Below, piece after piece: positions 7,318-7,779 of a stretch of DNA of 7,779 nucleotides. The notes beneath the pieces are model-generated. The model did not search any database and had not been told where the DNA came from. It saw only the letters and a program-made list of their open reading frames with translations. This DNA is from Gemmatimonadota bacterium (GTDB lineage Bacteria; Gemmatimonadota; Gemmatimonadetes; Palauibacterales; Palauibacteraceae), in assembly GCA_029288095.1 (NCBI GenBank), contig JARFPW010000252.1:1-7779 (forward strand). The letters run 5' to 3'. A program made the translations under genes and the position numbers. Each line of letters begins with the position of its first letter. Within the stretch, counting starts at the first letter, position 1.

Positions 7318-7779
7318 ATGGCAGGCCGATTGGACGGTAAGACGGCGGTCGTTACCGGCGGCAACAGCGGAATTGGGCTGGCGATCGCACGGACATTCGC
7401 CGCCGAGGGTGCCTCGGTCGCGATCTTCGGCAGGAATCAGCAGACGCTGGATACCGCGGCAGCGGACCTGGGGCCGGACTGCCTCGCGGTGCAGGGTGAC
7501 GCGGCGGCTGTCGCGGACCTGGAGCAGTTCTGTGCCTACACCGCCGAGCGGTTCGGCGGAATCGACGTAGTCGTGGCCAATGCTGGCGTCTTCGAGTTTG
7601 GTCGGCTCCCCGATGTCGATCAGGCCACGTTCGATCGGACGTCCGACGTGAACTTCCGAGGAGCGTTCTTCACCGTGCAGGCCGCCCTCCCCTACCTGCG
7701 AACGGGGGGAAGCGTGATCCTGGTGACCTCGGGGTCCAACCTCGTCGGCCTGGCCGACGCTCCCGTGTATGCCGCCACG
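7318..7779 (+). CDS. Short-chain dehydrogenase/reductase (classical SDR), C-terminus beyond window
   Basis: Only the first 154 codons are present; classical SDRs are about 250 residues. The protein opens MAGRLDGKTAVVTGGNSGIG, with the TGxxxGxG dinucleotide-binding motif at 13-20. VVANAGV (85-91) supplies the NAG motif, followed by Asn112 (DVNFRGAFF), the catalytic Ser138 (VILVTSGSN) and Tyr151 (PVYAAT), 13 residues later as is usual. The catalytic Lys, expected at residue 155, would be the very next codon after the window edge. The first part of the fold therefore looks intact and the enzyme is probably active in NAD(P)(H)-dependent oxidation or reduction of an alcohol or carbonyl. The GR pair at 38-39, after the second beta-strand, hints at NADP(H) but is weak evidence. 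The substrate cannot be inferred, and the upstream transporter gives no useful clue. Confidence 0.92.
   Translation, partial: MAGRLDGKTAVVTGGNSGIGLAIARTFAAEGASVAIFGRNQQTLDTAAADLGPDCLAVQGDAAAVADLEQFCAYTAERFGGIDVVVANAGVFEFGRLPDVDQATFDRTSDVNFRGAFFTVQAALPYLRTGGSVILVTSGSNLVGLADAPVYAAT

Overview
The window is GC-rich (by eye roughly two thirds G+C), densely coded bacterial chromosome. There are no mobile elements, no RNA genes, no CRISPR arrays and no sign of recent transfer. All seven genes are metabolic or transport genes. The ATP-type PEP carboxykinase, the FAD-dependent GlpD and the overall composition would fit a heterotrophic Gemmatimonadota or related lineage. That placement is an impression from the protein style, not a demonstrated result.

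Layout, left to right: (1) a leftward pair, hutH (417-1988) followed by a cyclodeaminase/cyclohydrolase gene (418-420 down to the left edge, C-terminus cut off), joined by a 4-bp ATGA stop/start overlap. (2) A 204-bp divergent intergenic region (1989-2192) carrying a perfect 14-bp palindrome. (3) A rightward pair, pckA (2193-3797) and a glpD-type glycerol-3-phosphate dehydrogenase gene (3816-5378), 18 bp apart. (4) A leftward nitrilase-superfamily hydrolase gene (5366-6208) whose 3' end overlaps the glpD 3' end by 13 bp. (5) A 116-bp divergent intergenic region (6209-6324). (6) A rightward EamA/DMT-family transporter gene (6325-7260) and, 57 bp on, a short-chain dehydrogenase/reductase gene (7318 to the right edge, C-terminus cut off).

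The first four genes make a coherent carbon-salvage neighbourhood. Histidine ammonia-lyase and a cyclodeaminase-type folate enzyme would take apart histidine and recover its one-carbon unit. PckA drains oxaloacetate to PEP, and GlpD feeds glycerol phosphate into triose phosphate. Together this suits growth on peptides and lipids with gluconeogenesis. The last three genes share no obvious pathway with them.

I see no new multi-gene system. The two most useful observations are active-site substitutions in otherwise well-kept enzymes. The HutH homologue carries Lys82-Cys83 where histidine ammonia-lyases carry Ser-His in the substrate-selectivity pair. The nitrilase-family protein has Met114 where the catalytic Lys of the Glu-Lys-Cys triad is expected. 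Either could mark a subfamily with a different substrate or chemistry.
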